A DNA stretch of 64,000 bases, taken from contig NZ_SLXD01000005.1 of the NCBI RefSeq assembly GCF_004340905.1, positions 124,001 to 188,000 on the forward strand, written 5' to 3'. The notes under the pieces are model-generated. The model did not search any database. It worked only from the letters and a program-made list of their open reading frames with translations, and was not told the DNA's origin. This DNA is from Rubrivivax gelatinosus. GTDB taxonomy: Bacteria > Pseudomonadota > Gammaproteobacteria > Burkholderiales > Burkholderiaceae_C. A program made the position numbers and the translations under genes. Of the stretch, positions 24,031-31,950 are shown piece after piece. Every line of letters begins with the position of its first letter. Within the stretch, counting starts at the first letter, position 1.

Positions 24031-25830
24031 TCAGGCCGGGCGCCGCTGCACCAGGCTCAGGGCCTCTTCGAACGAGTAGGCGGTGTGGTGGTGGCGCTCG
24101 GACGACAGCGGGTCGCGCGGCGGCTGCGCCGCCATCTGGGCCGGCAGCAGCGCGACGACACGCGCCTGCGGCAGCTGCGCCAGGCAGGCGTCGAGCGCAC
24201 CGACGTCCTCGGCCGAGGCCTCGCCGCTGCAGACCACGAAGACCACGCCGACGGCGTCGGCGCGTGCGTCCGGCGGCACCTCGGCGAGCTCTTTGACGGT
24301 CGCGTGGCGGGCGTCTAAGCGCTCGCTGCGCAGCACGCGCACCAGCAGCTCGGCGCTGAGCTCGGAGCCGGGGTCGGGCAGGCTGACGCAGAGCATCAAG
24401 GAGCCCGGCGGCACGTCCAGCGGGCCCTGCCAGCGCCCTTCGACGCTCTCGCGTTCGCGGCGCAGGCGCAGGCCCAGGCCGCTGCCGTCGAGCACCGCGG
24501 CGCGGCGGCGTGCCGGCAGCGGCGAGCGTGTCAGCTCGGCCAGCACCTGCAGGATCACGCGCTGCGCCGCGGCCTGCTGCTGCGGGCTGATCTGCTGGCG
24601 TTCGAAATCCTGCCGCGCCAGCTCGAAGGCCGGCATCACGACCTTGTCGCAGTACGCGGCCAGCGGCTTGCGCTTCAGGAATGCACGGGCGTCGGCCAGG
24701 ATCTCCACCGCGTCGCCGCTGATCGAGCGCTGGTAGAAGCGCTGCGACAGGTCCAGCGCCGGCGCGTCGCCCAGCAGCAGGTCGAGGAAGGCGAGCGACG
24801 GCACATGACGCCCGGCGACCACCAGGCACAGCGTCAGCGGCGTCGACAGCAGCAGACCGACGGGCCCCCACAGCGCGCCCCAGAAGATCGCCGCGACGAC
24901 CACCGAGAACGGCGACAGGCCGGTCGTGTGCCCGTACAGCTGGGGCTCGACGACGTAGGCGGCGGCGAGTTCGACGGCGAGGAACACGGCCAGCGTCTGC
25001 AGCATCAGCTCCCAGCCCGGCACCATCGCCGCGGCCATCGCGCCGGCCAGCAGCGCCGCCGCCGGGAAGCCGACGTAGGGCACGAAGCGCAGCAGGCCGC
25101 CGAGCACCGCCCAGACCGCCGCGTGCGGCACGCCCAGCAGCGCCAGCAGCCCGCCGATCGCCAGGCCGACGCCGGCGTTCACCGCGAACTGCGAGATGAA
25201 GTAGCGCGACAGACGCTGGCCGGCGTCGTCGAGCGCGCTGGTGGCGGCACGCAGGTCGCGCCCGCCGACCAGCCGCACCAGCCGGTCGCGCAGCGCGCCC
25301 TGCTCGAGCAGCGCGAACACCAGCACCAGCACGACGACGCCGACGAAACCCAGCGGCCCCCAGACCGCGGCCACCAGCTGGCCGGCCAGCGAGACGCTGG
25401 CGCCGTCGTCGGCCGGCTGCGGCGCGGCAGGCTCCGCCGACGGCGCCGGCCCGAGATCGCCGACGATGCGGCCGGCGCGGCCCTGCACCTCCTGCAGCGG
25501 CCGCAGCATCGTCTCGCGCAGCGTGCCGATCTTCTGGCGCACGTTGTTCTCGTAGCGCGGCAGTTCCTGCGACAGATCGCCGAGCTGGCCGACGATGACG
25601 CTGCCGATGGCGCCCACCACCGCGCCGACGAGCAGCAGCGCGACGATCGCCGCCGGCGCCTGGCCCAGGCCCAGGCGGCGGATGCGGTGCACGATCGGCG
25701 CCATCACGAAGCCCAGCATCATCGCCAGCGCGATCGGCTCGAACACGTCGCGGCCCATGTAGAGCAGACCCAGCAGCGCGACGCCGACCAGGATCTTCAG
25801 GGCCAGGGGCTGCGGCGTCGGCGAAGTCAT
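24031..25830 (-). CDS. AI-2E family transporter with long C-terminal extension
   Basis: 599 residues from ATG at 25830 (upstream in-frame Met codons lie in the neighbouring gene region). The first ~350 residues form the AI-2E/PerM fold: two N-terminal helices (ILVGVALLGLLYMG; PIALAMMLGFVMAPIVH), a soluble insert (~85-160), then the helix cluster with GVGLAIGGLLALLGVPHAAVW, LRFVPYVGFPAAAL and LSPFSVVVAAIFWGALWGPVG. The last ~240 residues are soluble: a helical part, then an alpha/beta part (PPGSLMLCVSLPDPGSE) resembling B12-binding-like folds. Function in this family is mixed (autoinducer export, ion antiport); the substrate is not predictable here. Confidence 0.85.
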   Translation of the reverse strand: MTSPTPQPLALKILVGVALLGLLYMGRDVFEPIALAMMLGFVMAPIVHRIRRLGLGQAPAAIVALLLVGAVVGAIGSVIVGQLGDLSQELPRYENNVRQKIGTLRETMLRPLQEVQGRAGRIVGDLGPAPSAEPAAPQPADDGASVSLAGQLVAAVWGPLGFVGVVVLVLVFALLEQGALRDRLVRLVGGRDLRAATSALDDAGQRLSRYFISQFAVNAGVGLAIGGLLALLGVPHAAVWAVLGGLLRFVPYVGFPAAALLAGAMAAAMVPGWELMLQTLAVFLAVELAAAYVVEPQLYGHTTGLSPFSVVVAAIFWGALWGPVGLLLSTPLTLCLVVAGRHVPSLAFLDLLLGDAPALDLSQRFYQRSISGDAVEILADARAFLKRKPLAAYCDKVVMPAFELARQDFERQQISPQQQAAAQRVILQVLAELTRSPLPARRRAAVLDGSGLGLRLRRERESVEGRWQGPLDVPPGSLMLCVSLPDPGSELSAELLVRVLRSERLDARHATVKELAEVPPDARADAVGVVFVVCSGEASAEDVGALDACLAQLPQARVVALLPAQMAAQPPRDPLSSERHHHTAYSFEEALSLVQRRPA

Positions 25831-25957
25831 CGCGGGAATCGGAACGGCATGGCAGACGCGAGTATCCCAACACTCGCCGCACCCGGCGTGCGCCGCCACG
25901 ATGGCGTAGGCTTGCGCCCCGCCCGGCGTCGGTGCGCGCCGGCGGAGTCCACGACCG

Positions 25958-27673
25958 ATGCCACGCCTTCCGATCCCCCGGCGAATCGTCTCGATGCTGA
26001 CGGCCTTGGCGGCCTGCACCGGGCTGCTGGCGGCCAGTGCTGCGGCGGCCGCGCCGCCGCAGCCCGTCGAGATCCCCACCGCCGGCCTGTCCTCGTCGCC
26101 GGCGCCGCTGGCCGGCTTCGTCTTCGCGCCCGAGGGCGCCGGCTCGCACCCGGCCGTCGTGATGATGCACGGCTGCGGCGGCGCCTACGGCCGCGACGGC
26201 ACGCTCAACCCGCGCCACCGCATGTGGGGCGAGTTCCTCGCCGCGCACGGCTACCTGGCGCTGATGCTCGACAGCTTCGGCCCGCGCGGCGTGCGCGAGC
26301 TCTGCACCCAGCCGATGAAGGAGCGCACGCTGAAGGAACACGACCGCGCCGGCGACGCCGACGCCGCGCTGGCCTATCTGCGCACGCGGCCCGAGGTGGC
26401 GGCCGGACGCATCGCGCTGCTGGGCTGGTCGCACGGCGCCGGCAGCGTGCTGGCGACGATCACCGGCCAGCGCCCCGGCGCGCCGCGCTACGACGCCGCG
26501 ATCGCCTTCTACCCCGGCTGCAGCGCCCGCGCCCGCCATCCCGAGGACTTCCACCCGGCGGTGCCGCTGCTGCTGCTGATCGGCGAGGCCGACGACTGGA
26601 CCCCGGCCGAGGCCTGCCGCGTGCTGGCCGCCAGCGCCAATGCGCGTGGCGACTCGGTGCGCCTGGTCACCTACCCCGACACCTTCCACGACTTCGACAA
26701 CCCGGCGCTGAAGGCGCCGCGGCACCGCGCCGACGTGCCCAACGGCGTGCATCCCGGCCAGGGCGTCACGGTCGCGCCCAACCCGGCGGCGCGTGAGGAC
26801 GCCCAGCAGCAGGTGCTGCGTTTTCTGGCCGAGCGGCTGGGCAGCACGCCGACGCTGGCCGAGGTCGGCTTCGAGTTCCACCGCCACAGCGTCGTCGTCC
26901 AGGCGATGCTGGCCGGTTCCGGGCCTTACGAGGTGCTGCTGGACACCGGCGTCAACCCGTCGGGCATCGACGCCGCGACGGCCCGCGAGCTGGGCCTGCA
27001 GACCACCGGCCCGGCAGCCGAGGTGGCCGGCGGCGGCGCCGGCCGCAACCCGGCGCGCGAGACGCGCATCCCCAGCGTGGCCCTGGGCGCGCTGCAGGCC
27101 CGCGACGTGGACGCGCTGGCGCTGGACCTGTCCCAGGTGCGCGAGGCGCTGGGCCGCCCGATCCGCGCGGTGCTGGGCTACAGCCTGCTGGCCGGGCGCG
27201 TCGTGCAGTTCGAGTATGCGCAGCGGCGCATCCGCTTCCTGGCCGCGATGCCGCCCGCGCTGGACGCGGCGGCGCTGCCGTTTCGCGACGAGGACGAGAT
27301 CCTGATCGACGGCGCGCTGGTCGACGGCCACCGGCTGGTCGCCAACCTGGACACCGGCTCCAACGCCAGCCTGCAGCTGACGCCGCGCGCCGCCGCGGCG
27401 CTGGGCCTGGACGGGCGCCTGGACGAACTGCCCGCGGCGAGCTCGGTCGGCATCAACGGCGCGGCCACGCACCGCCGCACCGAGGTGGGCGAGTTCCGCC
27501 TGGGCCCGGTGGCGGCGCGCCGGGTGCCAGCCGTGCTCTACGCGCCGGGCTCGGGCCACGACGACGAGCGCTGGGATCTGCGCATCGGCAACGCCTTCCT
27601 GCAGGACTACGTCGTCACGATCGACTACCCCCGGCGGCGCATCAGCCTGCAGCCGGCCGCCCCGGGCCGCTGA
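25958..27673 (+). CDS. Exported dienelactone-hydrolase-like enzyme fused to two aspartic-protease (DTG) repeats
   Basis: 571 residues with a signal peptide (LTALAACTGLLAASAAAAAPP). Residues ~38-295 are a dienelactone-hydrolase-like alpha/beta domain: oxyanion HGCGGAYG, nucleophile GWSHGAG (Ser158), acid near GEADDW (Asp212) and His244 in FHDF. Residues ~300-430 and ~435-571 each contain a retropepsin-type half: VLLDTGVNPSGID (Asp329) and ANLDTGSNASLQLT (Asp465), each followed by a hydrophobic-Gly element (IRAVLGYSLL; DLRIGNAFL). The two DTG halves could form one pepsin-like active site in a single chain. I know no well-described protein with this fusion. Confidence 0.82.
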   Translation: MPRLPIPRRIVSMLTALAACTGLLAASAAAAAPPQPVEIPTAGLSSSPAPLAGFVFAPEGAGSHPAVVMMHGCGGAYGRDGTLNPRHRMWGEFLAAHGYLALMLDSFGPRGVRELCTQPMKERTLKEHDRAGDADAALAYLRTRPEVAAGRIALLGWSHGAGSVLATITGQRPGAPRYDAAIAFYPGCSARARHPEDFHPAVPLLLLIGEADDWTPAEACRVLAASANARGDSVRLVTYPDTFHDFDNPALKAPRHRADVPNGVHPGQGVTVAPNPAAREDAQQQVLRFLAERLGSTPTLAEVGFEFHRHSVVVQAMLAGSGPYEVLLDTGVNPSGIDAATARELGLQTTGPAAEVAGGGAGRNPARETRIPSVALGALQARDVDALALDLSQVREALGRPIRAVLGYSLLAGRVVQFEYAQRRIRFLAAMPPALDAAALPFRDEDEILIDGALVDGHRLVANLDTGSNASLQLTPRAAAALGLDGRLDELPAASSVGINGAATHRRTEVGEFRLGPVAARRVPAVLYAPGSGHDDERWDLRIGNAFLQDYVVTIDYPRRRISLQPAAPGR

Positions 27674-27713
27674 GATCCGGCGGCCCCGCGCCGCGTTTTC
27701 ACGAGGAGACAAG

Positions 27714-28121
27714 ATGCCATTCGCGGAGCTTCATCCGGTCGCGCTGGTCTGCACCGCGCTGCTCGGCCTGCTGCTGTTCGGGCTGGGCCTGGCGGTGTCG
27801 GGCGCCCGCGGCCGCAGCCGGCGGCTGATCGGCGTGGACGACGATCCCGACAGCCTGCTGAACCGGCTGGTGCGGGCGCACGGCAACACCGCGGAGTACG
27901 CACCCTTCCTCGGCCTGCTGTTCCTGCTGCTTGGCAGCCGCTCGCCTTCGGGCCTGGTGCTGGGGCTGATCGTCGCGGCCACCGCCGCGCGCCTGCTGCT
28001 GGCGCTGGGGCTGCTGACGGCCAGGACGCTGTCGCGGCCGTCGGCGCTGCGCTTCGTCGGCGCCGCCGGGACCTACGTCACCGGCGCCTGGCTGTCGCTG
28101 CTGCTGCTGACGGGCGCGTAG
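27714..28121 (+). CDS. MAPEG family membrane protein
   Basis: 135 residues with four hydrophobic helices (VALVCTALLGLLLFGLGLAV; EYAPFLGLLFLLLG; LVLGLIVAATAARLLLALGLL; AAGTYVTGAWLSLLLLTG) and the family motif RLVRAHGNTAEYAPF in the first loop. MAPEG proteins are often glutathione-linked detoxification enzymes, but bacterial short forms are mostly uncharacterised. It is preceded by an AGGAG ribosome-binding site and follows the hydrolase fusion gene by 40 bp. Confidence 0.85.
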   Translation: MPFAELHPVALVCTALLGLLLFGLGLAVSGARGRSRRLIGVDDDPDSLLNRLVRAHGNTAEYAPFLGLLFLLLGSRSPSGLVLGLIVAATAARLLLALGLLTARTLSRPSALRFVGAAGTYVTGAWLSLLLLTGA

Positions 28122-28159
28122 GCGGCGCGCGGCAAGGATCCGGCGCGCGGCTCCCGGCC

Positions 28160-28945
28160 TCAGGGCGCGGCACCGGGCCAGTAATGACGGTCCGGCAGCG
28201 CACGGGCGCCGAAGATCGCCTGGCCGACGCGCACGACGGTGGCGCCCTCCTCGACGGCGATCTCGAAGTCGCCGGACATGCCCATCGACAGCTCGTCGAT
28301 CACGAGCCCTGACGGAGCGTCCTGCCGCAGGCGCTCGCGCAGCCCGTGCAGCAGACGAAAGCACTGGCGCACGCGTGCCGCGTCGCTGGAGAACAGCGCC
28401 AGCGTCATCAGTCCGCGCACGCGCAAGGCACTGAAAGCCGGCAGCGCCCGGACGAAGGCCGGCAGGTCCTCGGGCGCCAGCCCGTACTTGCTCGCTTCGC
28501 CCGAGGTGTTGACCTGCACGAAGACGTCCAGCGCCCGCCCTTCGAGCTGCAGGCGGCGGTCCAGCGCCGCGGCCAGCCGCAGGCTGTCCAGCGCCTGGAA
28601 CTCGCTGGCGAAACGCGCCACCAGCCCGGCCTTGTTGGTCTGCAGATGGCCGATGAGCGACCAGCGCAGATCGGCCAGGTCCTGCATCGCCTGCCATTTG
28701 AGATGCGCTTCCTGGACCTTGTTCTCGCCCAGCTGGCGGCAGCCCGCGGCATGCGCCAGGCGCAGGCGGCTCTCGGGTTGGGTCTTGCTCACCGGCAGCA
28801 GGCGCACGCCGGCCGGATCGCGGCCGGCACGCCGGCAGGCGGCGGCGATGCGGGCCTGCACCTCGGCCAGGTTGCGGCCGATGTGCTCGACGCTCGTCGC
28901 CTCGGGATAGAGCCCGTGGCGGTCGTGGCCGGTGGGCGTGTCCAT
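28160..28945 (-). CDS. PLP homeostasis protein (YggS/PLPBP family)
   Basis: 261 residues. The fold-type III PLP-binding barrel starts with NLAEVQARIAAACRRAGRDP. The PLP lysine lies in LLPVSKTQPESRL. Further markers are LGENKVQEAHLKW, WSLIGHLQTNK, DVFVQVNTSGEASKYG, and the C-terminal phosphate-binding SMGMSGDFEIAVEEGATVVRVGQAIFG. These proteins buffer free PLP and vitamin B6 pools. The ATG at 28945 overlaps the stop of the BenE-like gene (TGATGG), giving strong translational coupling and fixing the start. The overlap ties B6 homeostasis to that transporter. Confidence 0.95.
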   Translation of the reverse strand: MDTPTGHDRHGLYPEATSVEHIGRNLAEVQARIAAACRRAGRDPAGVRLLPVSKTQPESRLRLAHAAGCRQLGENKVQEAHLKWQAMQDLADLRWSLIGHLQTNKAGLVARFASEFQALDSLRLAAALDRRLQLEGRALDVFVQVNTSGEASKYGLAPEDLPAFVRALPAFSALRVRGLMTLALFSSDAARVRQCFRLLHGLRERLRQDAPSGLVIDELSMGMSGDFEIAVEEGATVVRVGQAIFGARALPDRHYWPGAAP

Positions 28946-30180
28946 CAGACAGCCCGCCTGTCGGCCGGCAGCGCCACGGCGGCCGGCTGCCGCCGCGGCC
29001 AGCGGCCGTTGAGCAGCGCGTGCGCGGCCAGCCCGATCACCAGGCCCCAGAAAGCGCCGCCGACGCCCAGCAGCTGGATGTTGGCCGCCGCTGCCAGGAA
29101 GGTGATCAGCGAGGCCTCGCGGGTGCGCGGCTCGGCCATCGCCGCGGCCAGGCTGCCGGCGATCGTGCCCAGCAGCGCCAGTCCGGCCAGCGTCGTGATG
29201 AAGGTCGACGGGAAGGTCATGAAGACCGCCGCCAGCGTCACCCCGAAGACGCCGACGAGGATGTAGAAGACGCCGGCGGCGATGCCGGCGATCCAGCGTT
29301 TGGACGGGTCTTCGTGCGCCTCGCGGCCGGTGCAGATCGCCGCCGTGATCGCGGCGATGTTGAAGGCGTGCGAGCCGAACGGCGCCATCAGCAGCGAGCC
29401 GAAGCCGGTCAGCGCGACGATCGGGTTGGCGCTGCAGCGGAAACCGTCGTTGCGCAGCACCAGCATGCCGGGCATGTACTGGCCGGTCAGCGTGATCAGG
29501 AACAGCGGCAGCGCGACGCTCAGCAAGGCGTTGAGCGAGAACGCCGGCATCGTGAACACCGGCCGGGCCAGCGTCAGGCTCAGGCCGCCGAGGTCGACAC
29601 GCTGCTGCAGCAGCAGGAAGGCCAGCCCCAGCACCAGGATGCCGACCACCGCATACCGCGCGGAGAAACGTTTGAAGCCGACGTAGGCCAGGATCAGCAG
29701 GCCGGCGAGCAGCGGGTCCAGGCTCATGCCGCCGAAAGCGCCGATGCCGAAAGGCAGCAGGATGCCGGCCAGCAGCCCGGCGGCCACGCCCGGCGGGATC
29801 AGCCGGATGACACGCTCGAACCAGCCCGACAGGCCCAGCAGCACGAAGGCCGCGGCCGAGACGAGGTAGGCGCCGACCGCCTCGGCGTACGGCGTGCTCG
29901 CCAGCGCCGTGACGAGGAAAGCCGCCGCCGGCGTCGACCAGGCGGTGATGACCGGCTCGCGCGACAGACAGCTGAGCACGATGCCGGTCACGCCGACGCC
30001 GATCGACACCGACCACACCCAGGACGCCGTCAGCTCCGGCCCCAGGCCCGCCACCCGGGCCGCCTGGAACACCAGGATGAAGGTGCCGCCGTAGTTGACG
30101 ATCACCGAGATCAGCCCGGCGACGACGGGATGCGCGACATCGCGCCAGCGAAACGGCGAAGAGGACGGGACGGACGACAT
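28945..30180 (-). CDS. BenE-family symporter (nominally benzoate:H+), candidate B6 transporter
   Basis: 411 residues with 11-12 transmembrane helices, typical of BenE length (~390-410). Family stretches: GLISVIVNYGGTFILVFQAA, EPVITAWSTPAAAFLVT, RLIPPGVAAGLLAGILLPFG, APFGSHAFNIAAITAAICTG and HEDPSKRWIAGIAAGVFYI. BenE is named for benzoate uptake, but no aromatic catabolism genes are near. It is translationally coupled to a YggS PLP-homeostasis gene and divergent from a PLP-binding MocR regulator, which suggests a vitamin B6 vitamer as substrate (inference). Confidence 0.9.
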   Translation of the reverse strand: MSSVPSSSPFRWRDVAHPVVAGLISVIVNYGGTFILVFQAARVAGLGPELTASWVWSVSIGVGVTGIVLSCLSREPVITAWSTPAAAFLVTALASTPYAEAVGAYLVSAAAFVLLGLSGWFERVIRLIPPGVAAGLLAGILLPFGIGAFGGMSLDPLLAGLLILAYVGFKRFSARYAVVGILVLGLAFLLLQQRVDLGGLSLTLARPVFTMPAFSLNALLSVALPLFLITLTGQYMPGMLVLRNDGFRCSANPIVALTGFGSLLMAPFGSHAFNIAAITAAICTGREAHEDPSKRWIAGIAAGVFYILVGVFGVTLAAVFMTFPSTFITTLAGLALLGTIAGSLAAAMAEPRTREASLITFLAAAANIQLLGVGGAFWGLVIGLAAHALLNGRWPRRQPAAVALPADRRAV

Positions 30181-30237
30181 CGGGCGAAGGCTCCTGGCGG
30201 CGACATGCAGCGGCGGTGACGCCGTTTATAGTTTTGC

Positions 30238-30261
30238 AATGGCCGGATGAGCCCCGCCATT
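30238..30261. promoter_or_regulatory. Candidate MocR operator, AATGGC inverted repeat
   Basis: AATGGC (30238-30243) and GCCATT (30256-30261) are perfect complements spaced by 12 bases, centred in the 103-bp region between the divergent BenE-like and MocR genes. MocR regulators usually bind repeats in such regions. The site also lies close to the MocR start. Operator function is inferred. Confidence 0.45.
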
Positions 30262-30283
30262 TTTCCAACAAGCACCAGACCAA

Positions 30284-31813
30284 TTGTTCAAACACGCCCA
30301 GCTCGAGTCGGTGAAAGCCTGGATCGGCGACCCGGCGCAGCGCGCGCTGCCGCTGCATGCCCGGGTGCAGCGCGCGCTGCGCCAGCTGATCCTCGACGGC
30401 GTGCTCGACGTCGGCCGGCCGCTGCCGGCGTCGCGTGCGCTGGCGCGCTCGCTGGGCGTGTCGCGCGACACCGTCGAATCGGCCTACGCGCAGCTGCATG
30501 CCGAAGGTTTCATCGAGCGGCGGGTCGGCAGCGGCAGCTTCGTCTCCGAACGCGCCCGCCGCCTGCCGGGGCGCGGCCAGCCGCGGCCCGCGCCTGCGGC
30601 CCCGGCGCCGGCGCTGCGGCTGAGCCGGCGCGGCCAGGCGATGTTCGACGGCGGCGGCGTGCACGACTTCCCGGCGCCGCGCCCGTTCGCGCCCGGCGTG
30701 CCCGACACGCGCGGTTTCCCTCTGCCGACCTGGGAGCGGTTGGAGCGCCAGGTGCTGAAGGAACACGGCGCCCGGGCGCTGCTGCACAGCCCGCCGCAGG
30801 GCGTGGAGGCGCTGCGGCGCGCCATCGCCGACTACGTCAACCTCGAACGCGGCGCCCGCGCCAGCGCCGAGCGTGTGCTGGTGCTGACCAGCTCGCAGCA
30901 GGCCCTGGCCTTGTGCGCCCAGGTGCTGCTCGACGCCGGCGACCCGGTCTTCATCGAGGACCCGGCCTATCACGGCGCACGCAAGGCTTTCGACGCCGCG
31001 GGGCTGGCCTGCGTGCCGGTGCCGGTGGACGCCGACGGCCTGTGCGTCGAGCGGCTCGTCGCCGCGCCCTGCCCGCCCGGCGGCGCGGCGCCGGCCGTGT
31101 TCCTGACGCCGTCGCACCAGTTCCCCACCGGAGCCACGCTGGCGCTGGACCGGCGCCTGGCGGTCATCGAATGGGCGCGGCAGCGGCAAGGCTGGATCAT
31201 CGAAGACGACTACGACAGCGAGTTCCACTACGCCGGCAAACCCACGGCCTGCGTGCAGGGCCTGGACGCGCACGAGCGCACGATCTACATCGGCACCTTC
31301 ACCAAGTCGCTGTTCCCCGGCCTGCGCATCGCCTACATGGTGTTGCCGCCGCCACTGGTGGCGCCAATGACCGTGGCGCGCACGCTGATGGACGGCCACA
31401 GCGCGCCGATCCCGCAGCTGACGCTGGCGCGTTTCATCGAAGGCGGCCACTACGGCGCCCACGTGCGCACGATGCGTGCCGTCTACGCCGAACGGCGCGA
31501 CGCGCTGGCGCGGCTGCTGCGCGAGCACCTGGCTGAGCTCGTCGAAGCGCGTGTGCCGGCCGGCGGCCTTCAGATGCCCTGCGTCTTCGTGCGCGACATC
31601 CCCGAACGCGACGCCGTGGCCGCGGCGCGCCGCGCCGGCATCGACGTTCTGGGGCTGACGGCGCTGCACGCGTCGGGCCGCCACGAGGCCGGTTTCCTGA
31701 TGGGTTATGCGGCCCACGCCCCGCACGAGATGGAAGCGGCGGTGCGCACGCTGGCCGAGGTGTTGCGGCCGCTGTGCCAGCGCCCCGGTGCGGCGGGCGC
31801 GGCCGGTTCGTGA
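30284..31813 (+). CDS. MocR/PdxR-type PLP-dependent transcriptional regulator
   Basis: 509 residues. An N-terminal GntR winged helix (LPLHARVQRALRQLILDGVL, PLPASRALARSLGVSRDTVES, then IERRVGSGSFVSE; ~residues 22-95) is joined to a fold-type I aminotransferase domain (~115-500). The PLP lysine is in GTFTKSLFPGLRIAYMV, with VFIEDPAYHGARKAF and SHQFPTGATL motifs upstream and EDDYDSEFHY. The start read here is TTG at 30284; no better in-frame codon is visible. MocR proteins sense PLP or an amino-acid aldimine. Divergent from the BenE-like/YggS operon, it probably controls it. Confidence 0.9.
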   Translation: MFKHAQLESVKAWIGDPAQRALPLHARVQRALRQLILDGVLDVGRPLPASRALARSLGVSRDTVESAYAQLHAEGFIERRVGSGSFVSERARRLPGRGQPRPAPAAPAPALRLSRRGQAMFDGGGVHDFPAPRPFAPGVPDTRGFPLPTWERLERQVLKEHGARALLHSPPQGVEALRRAIADYVNLERGARASAERVLVLTSSQQALALCAQVLLDAGDPVFIEDPAYHGARKAFDAAGLACVPVPVDADGLCVERLVAAPCPPGGAAPAVFLTPSHQFPTGATLALDRRLAVIEWARQRQGWIIEDDYDSEFHYAGKPTACVQGLDAHERTIYIGTFTKSLFPGLRIAYMVLPPPLVAPMTVARTLMDGHSAPIPQLTLARFIEGGHYGAHVRTMRAVYAERRDALARLLREHLAELVEARVPAGGLQMPCVFVRDIPERDAVAAARRAGIDVLGLTALHASGRHEAGFLMGYAAHAPHEMEAAVRTLAEVLRPLCQRPGAAGAAGS

Positions 31814-31950
31814 ACTACGCCCGCCTGCCCCGCAAAAGCAGCTTGCCCATCGGGTTTGATACCGCGCCGATCGTGTGATACGCACGGCCGGCACCGTCAA
31901 GCGGGATCGCGCACGGCCGAAGAAAACGAGGCCATCCGGAGGAGTAATAG

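Noticed and set aside
23255-27712. A very long minus-strand open frame spanning several plus-strand genes
   Set aside because: Antisense frame caused by GC bias; only its overlap with real genes gives it length. The real genes on the region show domains and signal peptides.
28945-30180. Benzoate degradation locus suggested by the BenE name
   Set aside because: No benABCD, catechol or other aromatic-degradation gene lies within the window; the neighbours relate to PLP.
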